Shown: piece by piece, positions 1-7,290 of the stretch
How the letters are laid out: each line of letters begins with the position of its first letter
How positions within the stretch are numbered: the stretch's first letter is position 1
Assembly (NCBI GenBank): GCA_934167785.1
Contig: CAKPLX010000003.1
Coordinates: 1-48,702, forward strand
Direction: 5' to 3'
Source: an uncultured Bacilli bacterium
Lineage (GTDB): Bacteria; Bacillota_I; Bacilli_A; RF39; UBA660
Length of the DNA: 48,702 nucleotides
Translations under genes and position numbers: made by a program
Notes under the pieces: generated by a model
Databases searched by the model: none
What the model was told of the DNA's origin: nothing
The model's input: only the letters and a program-made list of their open reading frames with translations

Positions 1-30
1 TATTTTATCTTCATAAGTTAATTTTGACAT
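1..30 (-). CDS. start of a transposase OrfA-like gene (partial)
   Basis: Only ten codons are visible, from the ATG at 30 to the edge, reading MSKLTYEDKI. This opening is typical of IS3-family OrfA proteins with an N-terminal helix-turn-helix, which bind the IS ends and form part of the frameshifted transposase. GAGG sits seven bases before the ATG, on the 3' side of the leader hairpin, so folding of the hairpin could also mask the ribosome site. Ten residues are too few for a firm call. Confidence 0.4.
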   Translation of the reverse strand, partial: MSKLTYEDKI

Positions 31-35
31 ATAAA

Positions 36-69
36 AACCTCGTTTCTCTTATGTCCAAGAAACGGGGTT
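36..69 (-). terminator. hairpin with U-tract, likely terminator of the surface-protein operon
   Basis: A 12-bp stem (36-47 with 58-69, one G-T wobble) has a 10-base loop. On the minus strand it is followed by a T-rich tract (35-30). It lies about 100 bases downstream of the dockerin/BIG2 gene, and no better terminator is visible between them. It also belongs to the inferred IS end, so it may have arrived with the element. Confidence 0.5.
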
Positions 70-168
70 CATATCAAAATTTAGATGTGATTTTTCAGAT
101 TTACTGAATATTAAGGAAACAATTTTGATGCAAGTTTTAATTAATATATCAATCCTTTTATTTTTAAA

Positions 169-3100
169 TTAAATTCCAGTAATCATAAATATATCAAAGT
201 ATTTCTCATTAGAAGAACAATTTTCTGTACTGCATTTTCTAATCATAGCACCAACATAAACTTTTCCCTTATAAAGACTAATTCCCTCAGCCTCCCAACT
301 ATCATAATCTCTTTTCATATAATACTTTTCTAAGGCAGTGGAATCAAAGACAACTTCTTTTAATTTTTTCCCTGTTTTAATATTATACTTTGAAATTTCA
401 AACGAGCCATGTGTAGCACCATTCCATTTATACAAATAGTCACCATATAAATCTACACCCTGAGAACCTGATACACCATTAAGTTGATATTCAGGTTCAA
501 CAGTTTTTCCTTTATTAAATTCATCTAAATTATAAACAAAACCGACACTATCTTTAGTAATAGAAATAATTCGATTATTTTCATCATCAATAGCAAAATA
601 AGAATTTTCCAACCTAGAACTTAAACTAGATAATTCTTTAATTTTATTATAATATATTGTATCATCTTTAGTCACATCATAATCAGCTTTCCTTATTTTT
701 TCCAATGTTTTACTATCACTATTTATCCAAATTGCAAATGGTGGATACCTAAGTATTTCTTGTTCAGAACTTTCACCAGTAAACGTTGCAACAGCAACTC
801 CGCTAGAGTGAGCAGCATAAACAGAATCATTTGTTCTTTTTCTAAGATATAAATGAGGAAAAGCATTCAAATACAAATTACGATCAGTAATTCCAGCATC
901 AAAAGCTTGCCCATGACCAGCATATTTTAAATACATTGTTTTAATTATTCCATTAGTTTTAGAAATTTGTAAAACATGGTTTTCAGAAACAGCTTGTAAT
1001 GTTTTATCTTCCCCATTATTTTTATAAAAAGTCTTAGAAACCGATCCAGAAGCGGGATAGCTAAAATAAATATAATCATCAGTTATAGCAAAATTTTGAA
1101 ATCCCTTTAATTTATTATTAATTCTAAATGAAAAATCTTTAACACATTCATGCAAATCTACACCGTCCAAAGAAAACACACTTTCATTTTCATTACAACT
1201 CTCCATTTTTGAAAAATCTACTGTTGTTGAAAGATTTACTACTTGCAGTGTCGCTTCCGCTTTTATCCCATTGTTAGTTTCCGCCACAATAGAAGTCGTT
1301 CCCTCTTTGTTTCCAATAATTGTAACTTCACTTTTACCATCAACTAATTCAGTGCGATAAATAGTAGCAATATTTGAATCCTTAATGGACCAATTAATCG
1401 AACTATCTGTTGCATTACTTGGTGATATCGTTGCCTTTAATTTATTATAATTTGATCCTAAATTAATTTGTAATAAATTTTTATTCAATTGAATATCTGT
1501 CACAAACTGTTCAACTATCACAATACAACTTGCAGAAATTCCATTTTTGGTTGTTGCTGTAATCACAGTACTTCCTGTATTAATTCCAACTACTTTACCA
1601 CTTTGATCAACTGTCGCAACATTTGGATCACTACTAGTCCAACTAACACTCTTATCATTAGCATTACTTGGAGTAATTGTAGCAGTCAACAAAACAAAAT
1701 TACCTACACCAATTGTACCTTGATTCATATTCAAGACAATTCCAAGTGGAAGTTGACTAACAGTTACTGTTGCTGTTGCAAAAATTCCATTCTTCATCTG
1801 AGCTTTAATAATTGCTACTCCAATCCCAACTCCTATCACTTTACCACTTTGATCAACTGTCGCAACTGTTTCGTTACTACTAGTCCAAGTAATTGAATGA
1901 TCTGTAACATTTTCAGGCAAAATTTCAGCTGTTAATACAGTACTAGAACCAATATCAAGTGAAATATTTGTACTACTTAATTTTATATCTTGAGCTGGTA
2001 TATTTACAGTTATGCTTGATCTAGCAACTACTCCACTCACAGATATTGCTGAAATTATAGCTGTTCCTCCTGAAATTCCTCTAACGTTCCCATTTTCATC
2101 TACTGTTGCAACATTTGGATCACTACTAGACCAAGTAATGGTTTTATTTGTTGCATCACTTGGTAAAACACTAGCATTTAACTTAATACTATCCCCTACA
2201 TTTATTGTAGCAGAATTTTTATCTAACTTAACTTCATCAACTAAAATTTCTGAATTATTAACACTAACAGTCGCCATTGCACCAATACCATTTTTAGCCT
2301 TTACCGTAATAATTGCAATTCCTTCGCCCTTAGCAGTAATTATACCATTTTGATCAACAATAGCAACTTTCTCATTACTACTACTCCAAACAACTGACCT
2401 ATCAGTTGCATCACTAGGACTAACCGTAACTACCAGTGACCTTTTTTCAAAATTTTTCATAGAAATAACTGACTGACTCAAATTAATTCCAGTCACAGGA
2501 ACAGAAACCGAAACATTTACATAAGCAATCGTACCATCACTTGCAGTAACAATTATCTTAGCACTACCACCAGATAATCCAGTTACCAAACCACTCGAAT
2601 CAACTTTAGCAATTTGTTCATTAGTACTTTTAAAGCTTTCTATCAACACCTCTGATTTATTTGTAGTAGCAATAATTTTACTAGTATTTCCTTTATCAAC
2701 AGAAATATTATTAGTAGATAAAGTAATAATAGTTTCTATTGAAGGATTAGTATCATCACTATCTTTCACTACAATCTCTCTTTCATCCACCAATGCCCTC
2801 ATTAATTCAGATGCATCAGTAATATCAACAGAATGATTTTGATTCACATCAGCAGCCATTCGATAGCATTCTTCATTAAAATAGTTTGAATCCTTTGAAT
2901 ACATCATAATTTGAACCATATCAGTAATAGTCCTGTCACCATCTCCATTAACATCACCATAAACAACCATTTTATATTCTTTTGTTTCATCAACATCCGA
3001 TACTAAAATTTTACAACCAGTACCAATATATTCAGAAGAAATCTCACATGAATATTCCAAGTTAGAATCACCAATTGAAAAAACGCTTGATAATATATCT

Positions 3101-3297
3101 TTTGTATTACGATTAAAACCAGATTTAATAAAGTTTCTTTCAAGTTTATAATGATCATTTTTTAACTCTAGAAAAGGAGTTAAATAACTTTTATTTTTTA
3201 CAGATACAACTGTATTGTTATCTGTATTAAAAATCAATTCAATAAAAAAAAGGAAAAAAAATATTATTTTTAAAATTGTCATTTTTTTTAAATTCAT
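169..3297 (-). CDS. secreted dockerin / six BIG2 / helveticin J-like surface protein
   Basis: This is a 1042-residue exported protein. Residues 1-24 form a hydrophobic signal segment. Residues about 114-170 hold two calcium-loop repeats of dockerin type I form, GDVNGDGDRTITD and ADVNQNHSVDITD. Six bacterial Ig-like group 2 (BIG2) domains follow from about 190 to 690; typical cores read WSSSDPNVATVDENG. The last ~340 residues start with QNFAITDDYIYFSY and contain GHGQAFDAG, which resembles the propeller-like domain of helveticin J-type bacteriocins (family recognition by eye). The ATG overlaps the TGA of the upstream cohesin-like gene, so translation is probably coupled. Inference: the dockerin docks to the wall-anchored cohesin-like neighbour, and the BIG2 stalk presents the C-terminal domain. 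Whether that domain kills, binds glycans or only adheres is unknown. Confidence 0.75.
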   Translation of the reverse strand: MNLKKMTILKIIFFFLFFIELIFNTDNNTVVSVKNKSYLTPFLELKNDHYKLERNFIKSGFNRNTKDILSSVFSIGDSNLEYSCEISSEYIGTGCKILVSDVDETKEYKMVVYGDVNGDGDRTITDMVQIMMYSKDSNYFNEECYRMAADVNQNHSVDITDASELMRALVDEREIVVKDSDDTNPSIETIITLSTNNISVDKGNTSKIIATTNKSEVLIESFKSTNEQIAKVDSSGLVTGLSGGSAKIIVTASDGTIAYVNVSVSVPVTGINLSQSVISMKNFEKRSLVVTVSPSDATDRSVVWSSSNEKVAIVDQNGIITAKGEGIAIITVKAKNGIGAMATVSVNNSEILVDEVKLDKNSATINVGDSIKLNASVLPSDATNKTITWSSSDPNVATVDENGNVRGISGGTAIISAISVSGVVARSSITVNIPAQDIKLSSTNISLDIGSSTVLTAEILPENVTDHSITWTSSNETVATVDQSGKVIGVGIGVAIIKAQMKNGIFATATVTVSQLPLGIVLNMNQGTIGVGNFVLLTATITPSNANDKSVSWTSSDPNVATVDQSGKVVGINTGSTVITATTKNGISASCIVIVEQFVTDIQLNKNLLQINLGSNYNKLKATISPSNATDSSINWSIKDSNIATIYRTELVDGKSEVTIIGNKEGTTSIVAETNNGIKAEATLQVVNLSTTVDFSKMESCNENESVFSLDGVDLHECVKDFSFRINNKLKGFQNFAITDDYIYFSYPASGSVSKTFYKNNGEDKTLQAVSENHVLQISKTNGIIKTMYLKYAGHGQAFDAGITDRNLYLNAFPHLYLRKRTNDSVYAAHSSGVAVATFTGESSEQEILRYPPFAIWINSDSKTLEKIRKADYDVTKDDTIYYNKIKELSSLSSRLENSYFAIDDENNRIISITKDSVGFVYNLDEFNKGKTVEPEYQLNGVSGSQGVDLYGDYLYKWNGATHGSFEISKYNIKTGKKLKEVVFDSTALEKYYMKRDYDSWEAEGISLYKGKVYVGAMIRKCSTENCSSNEKYFDIFMITGI

Positions 3298-4130
3298 ACC
3301 AAATCACTCTTCTTCAATTTCCTAATATATAAAAATAATAATCCACAAGAAATAAACAAAACAAAAAATATCATAATTATTGAACTGCCAGTCTTAGGAT
3401 TAGACATTACTTCTTCTTTTTTTTCTAATCTTCTAACGTTAATAGAATATGTAATCAACTCTGAAGCATCATTAGAAATTTTAAGATAAAAAACATTATT
3501 ACCAATCTTCAAATTATCAATTTTTCTGGGACCGAATCCATCAACAAACTTCACTGCTTTATTTTTTAAAACTGCATCTAAGTTTACACTAGTTATGTCA
3601 TTATCAACAACAACCATATAATCAGTAACGCCATCCTTTAATTCCATTTGTTTCCCATCAATAGAAATACTTTGCACAAAATTATTAACAGATAGAACCT
3701 TAACATCAACACTTTTTTCCCCTACATATATATCCTTATTTCCATCACTTAAAACTATTTTTTTAAGAAAAATACTATAAACTTTTCCAAGTTCAGCTTT
3801 ACTTGAAACCATAAATCGAATCTTTCCAACTTCAGTATCTTTCGAAACACCTTCAGTATTAATAAAGACAAAAGACTTTTCATTATTCAACAAACTAACC
3901 CAATTATTCATTCCTTCTGTTTCAACATAAGAAAAGGCATCATCAAATTGAAAATAGGAATGAATTCCTTTGATTGCTTGTTCAGTTCTCAAAAAAACTG
4001 TACAATCGATATAATTATCAATCATAACCTCACTTTGACACTTTAATTCAACATCATCAGTAATAGCCAGAACATTAAGAGGAAACAAAGCAAAAATAAC
4101 CAAGAGAAAAATAACTTTTCTAAAACTCAT
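3294..4130 (-). CDS. wall-anchored cohesin-like protein with NPKTG sorting signal
   Basis: The product has 278 residues. It has a signal peptide (MSFRKVIFLLVIFALFPLNV), then a beta-rich domain of about 115 residues resembling cohesin/CBM-type modules (GIHSYFQFDD, then KAELGKVYSIFLKKIVLSDG). Next comes a cadherin-like beta-sandwich of about 85 residues (SISIDGKQMELKDGVTDYMV, then FGPRKIDNLKIGNNVFYLKI). The C-terminus has SNPKTGSS, a membrane segment and the basic tail RKLKKSD, which is the layout of a sortase substrate. The ATG at 4130 is preferred over a GTG at 4145 because GTGGAGG is itself the ribosome site, eight bases upstream. The stop overlaps the dockerin protein start (ATGA). Inference: this is the cell-surface receptor for its partner. 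The cohesin assignment is by fold pattern, not by search. No sortase gene is in the window. Confidence 0.65.
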   Translation of the reverse strand: MSFRKVIFLLVIFALFPLNVLAITDDVELKCQSEVMIDNYIDCTVFLRTEQAIKGIHSYFQFDDAFSYVETEGMNNWVSLLNNEKSFVFINTEGVSKDTEVGKIRFMVSSKAELGKVYSIFLKKIVLSDGNKDIYVGEKSVDVKVLSVNNFVQSISIDGKQMELKDGVTDYMVVVDNDITSVNLDAVLKNKAVKFVDGFGPRKIDNLKIGNNVFYLKISNDASELITYSINVRRLEKKEEVMSNPKTGSSIIMIFFVLFISCGLLFLYIRKLKKSDLV

Positions 4131-4337
4131 TGAAAATACCTCCACACTATTATATAAAACATTATATCATAAATTATAGTAAAACGCATTAATCAATTAT
4201 CCTAAATTTTACAGAAGAAACTGTCCTAAAGAACAAATTCTCCTATTACAGTCACCAAAATTTCATTTTATATCCTTATTTATGAATCATTTCTATATTA
4301 ATTATATAATATCTTCTTCACATGATAATTTATAATA

Positions 4338-4507
4338 ACAAGTGCAACACATGAAATTTTAATAAAAAAGTTCATATATTACTCATGATATAATGTTAAT
4401 AACTAATCAAACATTAAGGAGTAACAAATATGAACTATATACATCTTACCATAAAAGAACGTACTTGTATAAGTAAATTTAAAGAAAGGAGATTAAATTT
4501 AAGATAG
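4338..4507 (+). mobile_element. IS30-family remnant
   Basis: In the 415-base gap between the cohesin-like gene and tsf, CAAGTGCAACACATG (near 4340) resembles the conserved core of IS30-type inverted repeats. After it come AAGGAG and a start codon opening as an IS30 transposase. The element breaks off after 25 codons and no other end is visible. The rest of the gap (4146-4337) is AT-rich; I see only several TATAAT-like boxes near the start of the cohesin-like gene. Confidence 0.5.
4430..4507 (+). pseudogene. truncated IS30-type transposase
   Basis: The 25-codon frame starts MNYIHLTIKERTCISKF and then runs into a stop. MxYIHLTIxER is the familiar N-terminus of IS30-family transposases, just before the helix-turn-helix. 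The ribosome site AAGGAG precedes the ATG by eight bases. The DDE domain is missing, so this is a relic. It ends 27 bases before the terminator hairpin of tsf. Confidence 0.6.
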
Positions 4508-4533
4508 TTCTATCCAAGACAAATAAAAAAGAA

Positions 4534-4550
4534 GTTAAGATAACCTCAAC
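4534..4550 (-). terminator. rho-independent terminator of rpsB-tsf
   Basis: Read on the minus strand, GTTGAG-GTTAT-CTTAAC forms a 6-bp stem with one G-U pair. It is followed by TTCTTTTTTATTTG. It starts 11 bases past the tsf stop codon. Confidence 0.6.
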
Positions 4551-4560
4551 ATCTTTTGTT

Positions 4561-5433
4561 TTAAGCATTAATTTGTTTCATTACTTCATCAGCAAAGTTT
4601 TCTTCTTTTTTCTCAATTCCTTCACCAACTTCATAACGAACAAATTTAATAATATTACTATTTTTTGATTCTACATATTTAGAAACTTTCATTTTGTTTT
4701 CTTTAATAAATCCTTGATCAACCAAACAAACTTCTTCAAAAAATTTATTTAATCTACCATTCACAATCATTGGTAATTTATTTTGATCTAATCCTTCATT
4801 TTCAGCTTGTTCAGTTAAAACAGCTCTTTCCTTTTCAATACGTTCAGCAGGAACTTCATCACGATTTAAGTATAAAGGTCTCATTGCAGCAGCTTGCATT
4901 GCTATATCTTTCGCAAGTTCTGCATCATTACCCTCTAGTACAACAACTGTAACAATCTTTCCACCCATATGTGAATAAGTACCAAAAATTTGACTGTCTT
5001 CTTTTTCTAAAACTTCAAAACGACGGAATGATAATTTTTCCCCAATAGTAGCAACCTTTTCAGAAATAATATCTGAAAGTTTTTTACCATCAGAAACTAC
5101 TTCTAAAGCTTCTTCTACATTTTTTGGACTATTTTTTAAAACAATATCAGCAATCTCATTAACAAGAGACTTAAATTCTTCATTCTTAGCAACAAAGTCA
5201 GTCTCAGAATTAACTTCTACAATTACTGCCTTATTTCCATCAATCTTAGCAAAAGCTAAGCCTTCAGCAGCAATACGAGAAGCTTTTTTAGCTGCTTTAG
5301 AAATACCTTTTTCTCTTAGCCAATTTATTGCTTCTTCCATATTTCCATTTGTAGCTTCTAATGCCTTTTTACAATCTAGCATACCAGCGCCACTAGTTTC
5401 ACGCAATTCTTTTACCATGCCTGCACTTACCAT
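4561..5433 (-). CDS. tsf: elongation factor Ts
   Basis: EF-Ts (290 residues) exchanges GDP for GTP on EF-Tu in the cytoplasm. The N-terminal UBA-like domain reads VKELRETSGAGMLDCKKALE. The signature SETDFVAKNEEF lies near residue 75, where EF-Ts inserts against the EF-Tu nucleotide site. Length and domain order are normal for the family. The ATG has AAGGAGG nine bases upstream. It lies 14 bases downstream of rpsB, the standard rpsB-tsf operon, and a terminator follows. Nothing unusual was seen. Confidence 0.97.
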   Translation of the reverse strand: MVSAGMVKELRETSGAGMLDCKKALEATNGNMEEAINWLREKGISKAAKKASRIAAEGLAFAKIDGNKAVIVEVNSETDFVAKNEEFKSLVNEIADIVLKNSPKNVEEALEVVSDGKKLSDIISEKVATIGEKLSFRRFEVLEKEDSQIFGTYSHMGGKIVTVVVLEGNDAELAKDIAMQAAAMRPLYLNRDEVPAERIEKERAVLTEQAENEGLDQNKLPMIVNGRLNKFFEEVCLVDQGFIKENKMKVSKYVESKNSNIIKFVRYEVGEGIEKKEENFADEVMKQINA

Positions 5434-5447
5434 AATTATTTTCCTCC

Positions 5448-6392
5448 TTATTTTAAAGCTTCAATTAATTCATCTTTCTTCATCTTAGAGTAACCAGAAA
5501 TTTCTTTTTTCTTAGCTAAATCTCTTAATTCAGAAACAGTTAAAATATTCAAATCTAATTTAGATTCTGTAACATCTTCTTTACTTGGCTTTTCTTCTTT
5601 TTTTCCTTCTACTTTTCTATCATGTCTTTTTGCATCAAATTTTCTATTTCCTCTATCGGCTTGTCTAGCACTTCTTCTGTTTTCATCTTCAGTAACATAA
5701 TCAACAATTGCTCCACCTTTTACTTCAACAATTGCATTAGTTAATGCACCAAGTACAACTTTAATTGCTCTTACTGCATCATCATTACCTGGAATAACAT
5801 AATCAACACTATCAGGATCACAATTTGTATCGATAATTCCAAATACAGGAATACCTAACTTCTTTGCTTCCTTAATTGCATTTTCTTCTTTAATAGAGTC
5901 AACAATAATTAAAGCTTGAGGTAATTTAACCATATCACGAATACCACATAAATTTTTATTTAATTTATCATATTCTTTCTTAAGACCAATTACTTCTTTC
6001 TTAGGTAACTTTTCAAAAGTACCATTCTTTTCCATAGCCTCAATTTCTTCTAATCTTTTAACTCTTCTACGAATAGTTCTAAAATTAGTTAAAGTTCCAC
6101 CTAACCAACGTTCAGTCATGTAATACATACCACCACGAGTAGCTTCTTCACGACAAACATCACTAGCTTGTTTCTTTGTTCCAACATATAGAACATTTCC
6201 ACCTTCTGATACAATCTTTGTTAAAGCTGCATAAGCCTCTTCCATTTTTTCTACAGTTTTTTGTAAATCAATAATATAAATATCATCACGAGAGTTGTAG
6301 ATATACTCTTTCATTTTAGGATTCCATCTCTTAGTCTGATGACCGAAATGAACTCCAGCTTCTAATAAGTAGCTCATTGAAACTACTGCCAT
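5448..6392 (-). CDS. rpsB: 30S ribosomal protein S2 with C-terminal Rho-N/SAP-like tail
   Basis: S2 is required for late 30S assembly and for S1/mRNA recruitment. Residues 1-230 are a canonical S2 ([49 protein letters not shown]). The protein has 314 residues, about 60-80 more than usual. After a charged linker (about 235-280, rich in Arg/Lys/Glu), the last ~33 residues ([20 protein letters not shown] and on) match the helix-extended-helix pattern of Rho N-terminal/SAP domains. Such tails occur on S2 of some Mollicutes-like Firmicutes (recollection); the role is unknown, with RNA binding inferred. AGGAGG precedes the ATG. The promoter is at 6516-6544, giving a leader of about 115 bases. Confidence 0.95.
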   Translation of the reverse strand: MAVVSMSYLLEAGVHFGHQTKRWNPKMKEYIYNSRDDIYIIDLQKTVEKMEEAYAALTKIVSEGGNVLYVGTKKQASDVCREEATRGGMYYMTERWLGGTLTNFRTIRRRVKRLEEIEAMEKNGTFEKLPKKEVIGLKKEYDKLNKNLCGIRDMVKLPQALIIVDSIKEENAIKEAKKLGIPVFGIIDTNCDPDSVDYVIPGNDDAVRAIKVVLGALTNAIVEVKGGAIVDYVTEDENRRSARQADRGNRKFDAKRHDRKVEGKKEEKPSKEDVTESKLDLNILTVSELRDLAKKKEISGYSKMKKDELIEALK

Positions 6393-6515
6393 ATTTTTTC
6401 ATCCTCCTTCGTTTTGCTTCCAAATACTTCACATTCATCTTTTCACTTATATATATAAATAAGCACTCGAAAAAATAAATCCATATTTGTGAATATTTCT
6501 TGAAAAGCCAACCTT

Positions 6516-6544
6516 ATTCTAACATAAAATAAAAAGAGATACAA
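6516..6544 (-). promoter_or_regulatory. sigma-A promoter of rpsB-tsf
   Basis: On the minus strand, TTGTAT (6539-6544), 17 bases, then TAGAAT (6516-6521). The -35 box lies inside the terminator hairpin of the preceding gene. The transcript would carry a leader of roughly 115 bases, long enough for S2 feedback control, though I cannot identify a known leader motif. Confidence 0.6.
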
Positions 6545-6561
6545 GAAATTTATCTCTTTTT
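6531..6561. terminator. terminator hairpin between the unknown gene and rpsB
   Basis: A perfect 11-bp stem (6531-6541 with 6551-6561) has a 9-base loop and is flanked by A- and T-runs, so it could work on either strand. It directly adjoins the stop codon of the 204-residue gene. Functionally it serves the minus strand, where U-rich sequence follows. Confidence 0.65.
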
Positions 6562-7176
6562 TTAATGATTAGATGTTTTTTTTAATCTTTTAGGAACAAT
6601 TGAAGTTTCATCAAATAAATCAGTGCTTTTTAAAACAATATCCAAATTAGGGTAACTCCTATTTTTTTCATAAAATACTGAAAAAGAATCAATTCTTGGA
6701 AAAGCATAAGTTTTAGGAGACTCAATAGCAACCAAGCAATCAATTAATTGATTGAAAGTATTTCCAAGAGCATTTAATATTTTTTTAATATCTCTTCCCA
6801 TCAATACACTACGAAAATGAAAAATACCACAAGCATTTAATTTTTCCTCATAACAAGAATTAACATGAAAATTTTTATTCGATGTTTTCTTTAAATATTC
6901 TAATAGAAGCAAATAAACTTGCCCTTTTTTTCGCAAAATTTGAATTTTTTTTACTAAGTAATTGTAGTTTACATCTAATACTCTAAACTGATAATTAGAT
7001 TGACAGAATTCTAAACAATCAATTAACTTCTTTTTTTCTATAACAGTACTATCTTTAAAAAATTCATTCAAATAGTAAAAGTTCATCCCAAAATATTGCT
7101 CAAACTGTAAAATAATATCTCCAATATCATATAATCCTTCATCAAAAAAATCAAAAGCAAAAGAAACTTTTTTCAT
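6562..7176 (-). CDS. conserved-looking protein of unknown function
   Basis: The protein has 204 residues and I do not recognise the family. It is soluble, with no signal peptide or membrane segment. It begins MKKVSFAFDFFDEGLYDIGD, has a Lys-rich helical middle (YLVKKIQILRKKGQVYLLLL, around residue 75) and a C-terminal part with SPKTYAFPRIDSFSVFYEKN. Two Cys residues occur near FCQSNY and HVNSCYEE but form no obvious metal site. ATG at 7176 is chosen over an upstream TTG because GGAG lies nine bases before it. It is a single-gene unit with its own promoter and terminator, between rpsB and leuS. Confidence 0.6.
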   Translation of the reverse strand: MKKVSFAFDFFDEGLYDIGDIILQFEQYFGMNFYYLNEFFKDSTVIEKKKLIDCLEFCQSNYQFRVLDVNYNYLVKKIQILRKKGQVYLLLLEYLKKTSNKNFHVNSCYEEKLNACGIFHFRSVLMGRDIKKILNALGNTFNQLIDCLVAIESPKTYAFPRIDSFSVFYEKNRSYPNLDIVLKSTDLFDETSIVPKRLKKTSNH

Positions 7177-7200
7177 AATACCCAACTCCAAACTGATACC

Positions 7201-7230
7201 ATTATAATATAAATTTTTTAAAATTTACAA
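7201..7230 (-). promoter_or_regulatory. sigma-A promoter of the 204-residue gene
   Basis: Minus strand TTGTAA (7225-7230), 18-base spacer, TATAAT (7201-7206). It lies about 25 bases before the start codon, consistent with a short leader. Confidence 0.55.
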
Positions 7231-7290
7231 AACTCAACCAATCGTTAACTTTTTTCAAAAGAAAAAAGAAAAATAAGTAATCCCATTTTT

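Larger units (their letters stand above)
1..71 (-). mobile_element. end of an IS3-like (IS150 group) insertion sequence, cut by the window edge
   Basis: On the minus strand, base 71 begins TGAACCCCGTTTCTTGGAC. A TG terminus followed about 12 bases later by TTGGAC resembles IS150-group ends (established pattern, recalled rather than searched). It leads straight into a start codon at 30 whose first residues look like a helix-turn-helix transposase subunit. Bases 36-47 and 58-69 pair as a 12-bp stem with one G-T pair. On the minus strand the stem is followed by TTTTTAT, so it could stop transcription coming from the surface-protein operon. The other end of the element lies outside the window, so the family call is tentative. 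Confidence 0.5.

Noticed and set aside
1489..2353. Plus-strand open frames of 113-135 codons across the BIG2 region
   Set aside because: They lie antisense to the large surface protein and owe their length to its repeated Ser/Thr/Val codons; they have no ribosome sites and odd composition (many Asn/Thr/Ile/Cys).
1330..2650. Possible CRISPR-like array because of regularly spaced near-repeats
   Set aside because: Period is about 240 bases, the similarity covers whole protein domains and the frame is open throughout; these are BIG2 domain repeats.
4146..4200. Sigma-A promoter for the cohesin-like gene
   Set aside because: Three TATAAT-like boxes exist on the minus strand but none has a credible -35 box at 16-18 bases; not listed as a feature.
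7230..7290. Terminator after leuS (CTTTTTTC...GAAAAAAG on either strand)
   Set aside because: The stem is nearly all A-T and on the minus strand is followed by TTAACG and not a U-tract, so it is not a convincing terminator.
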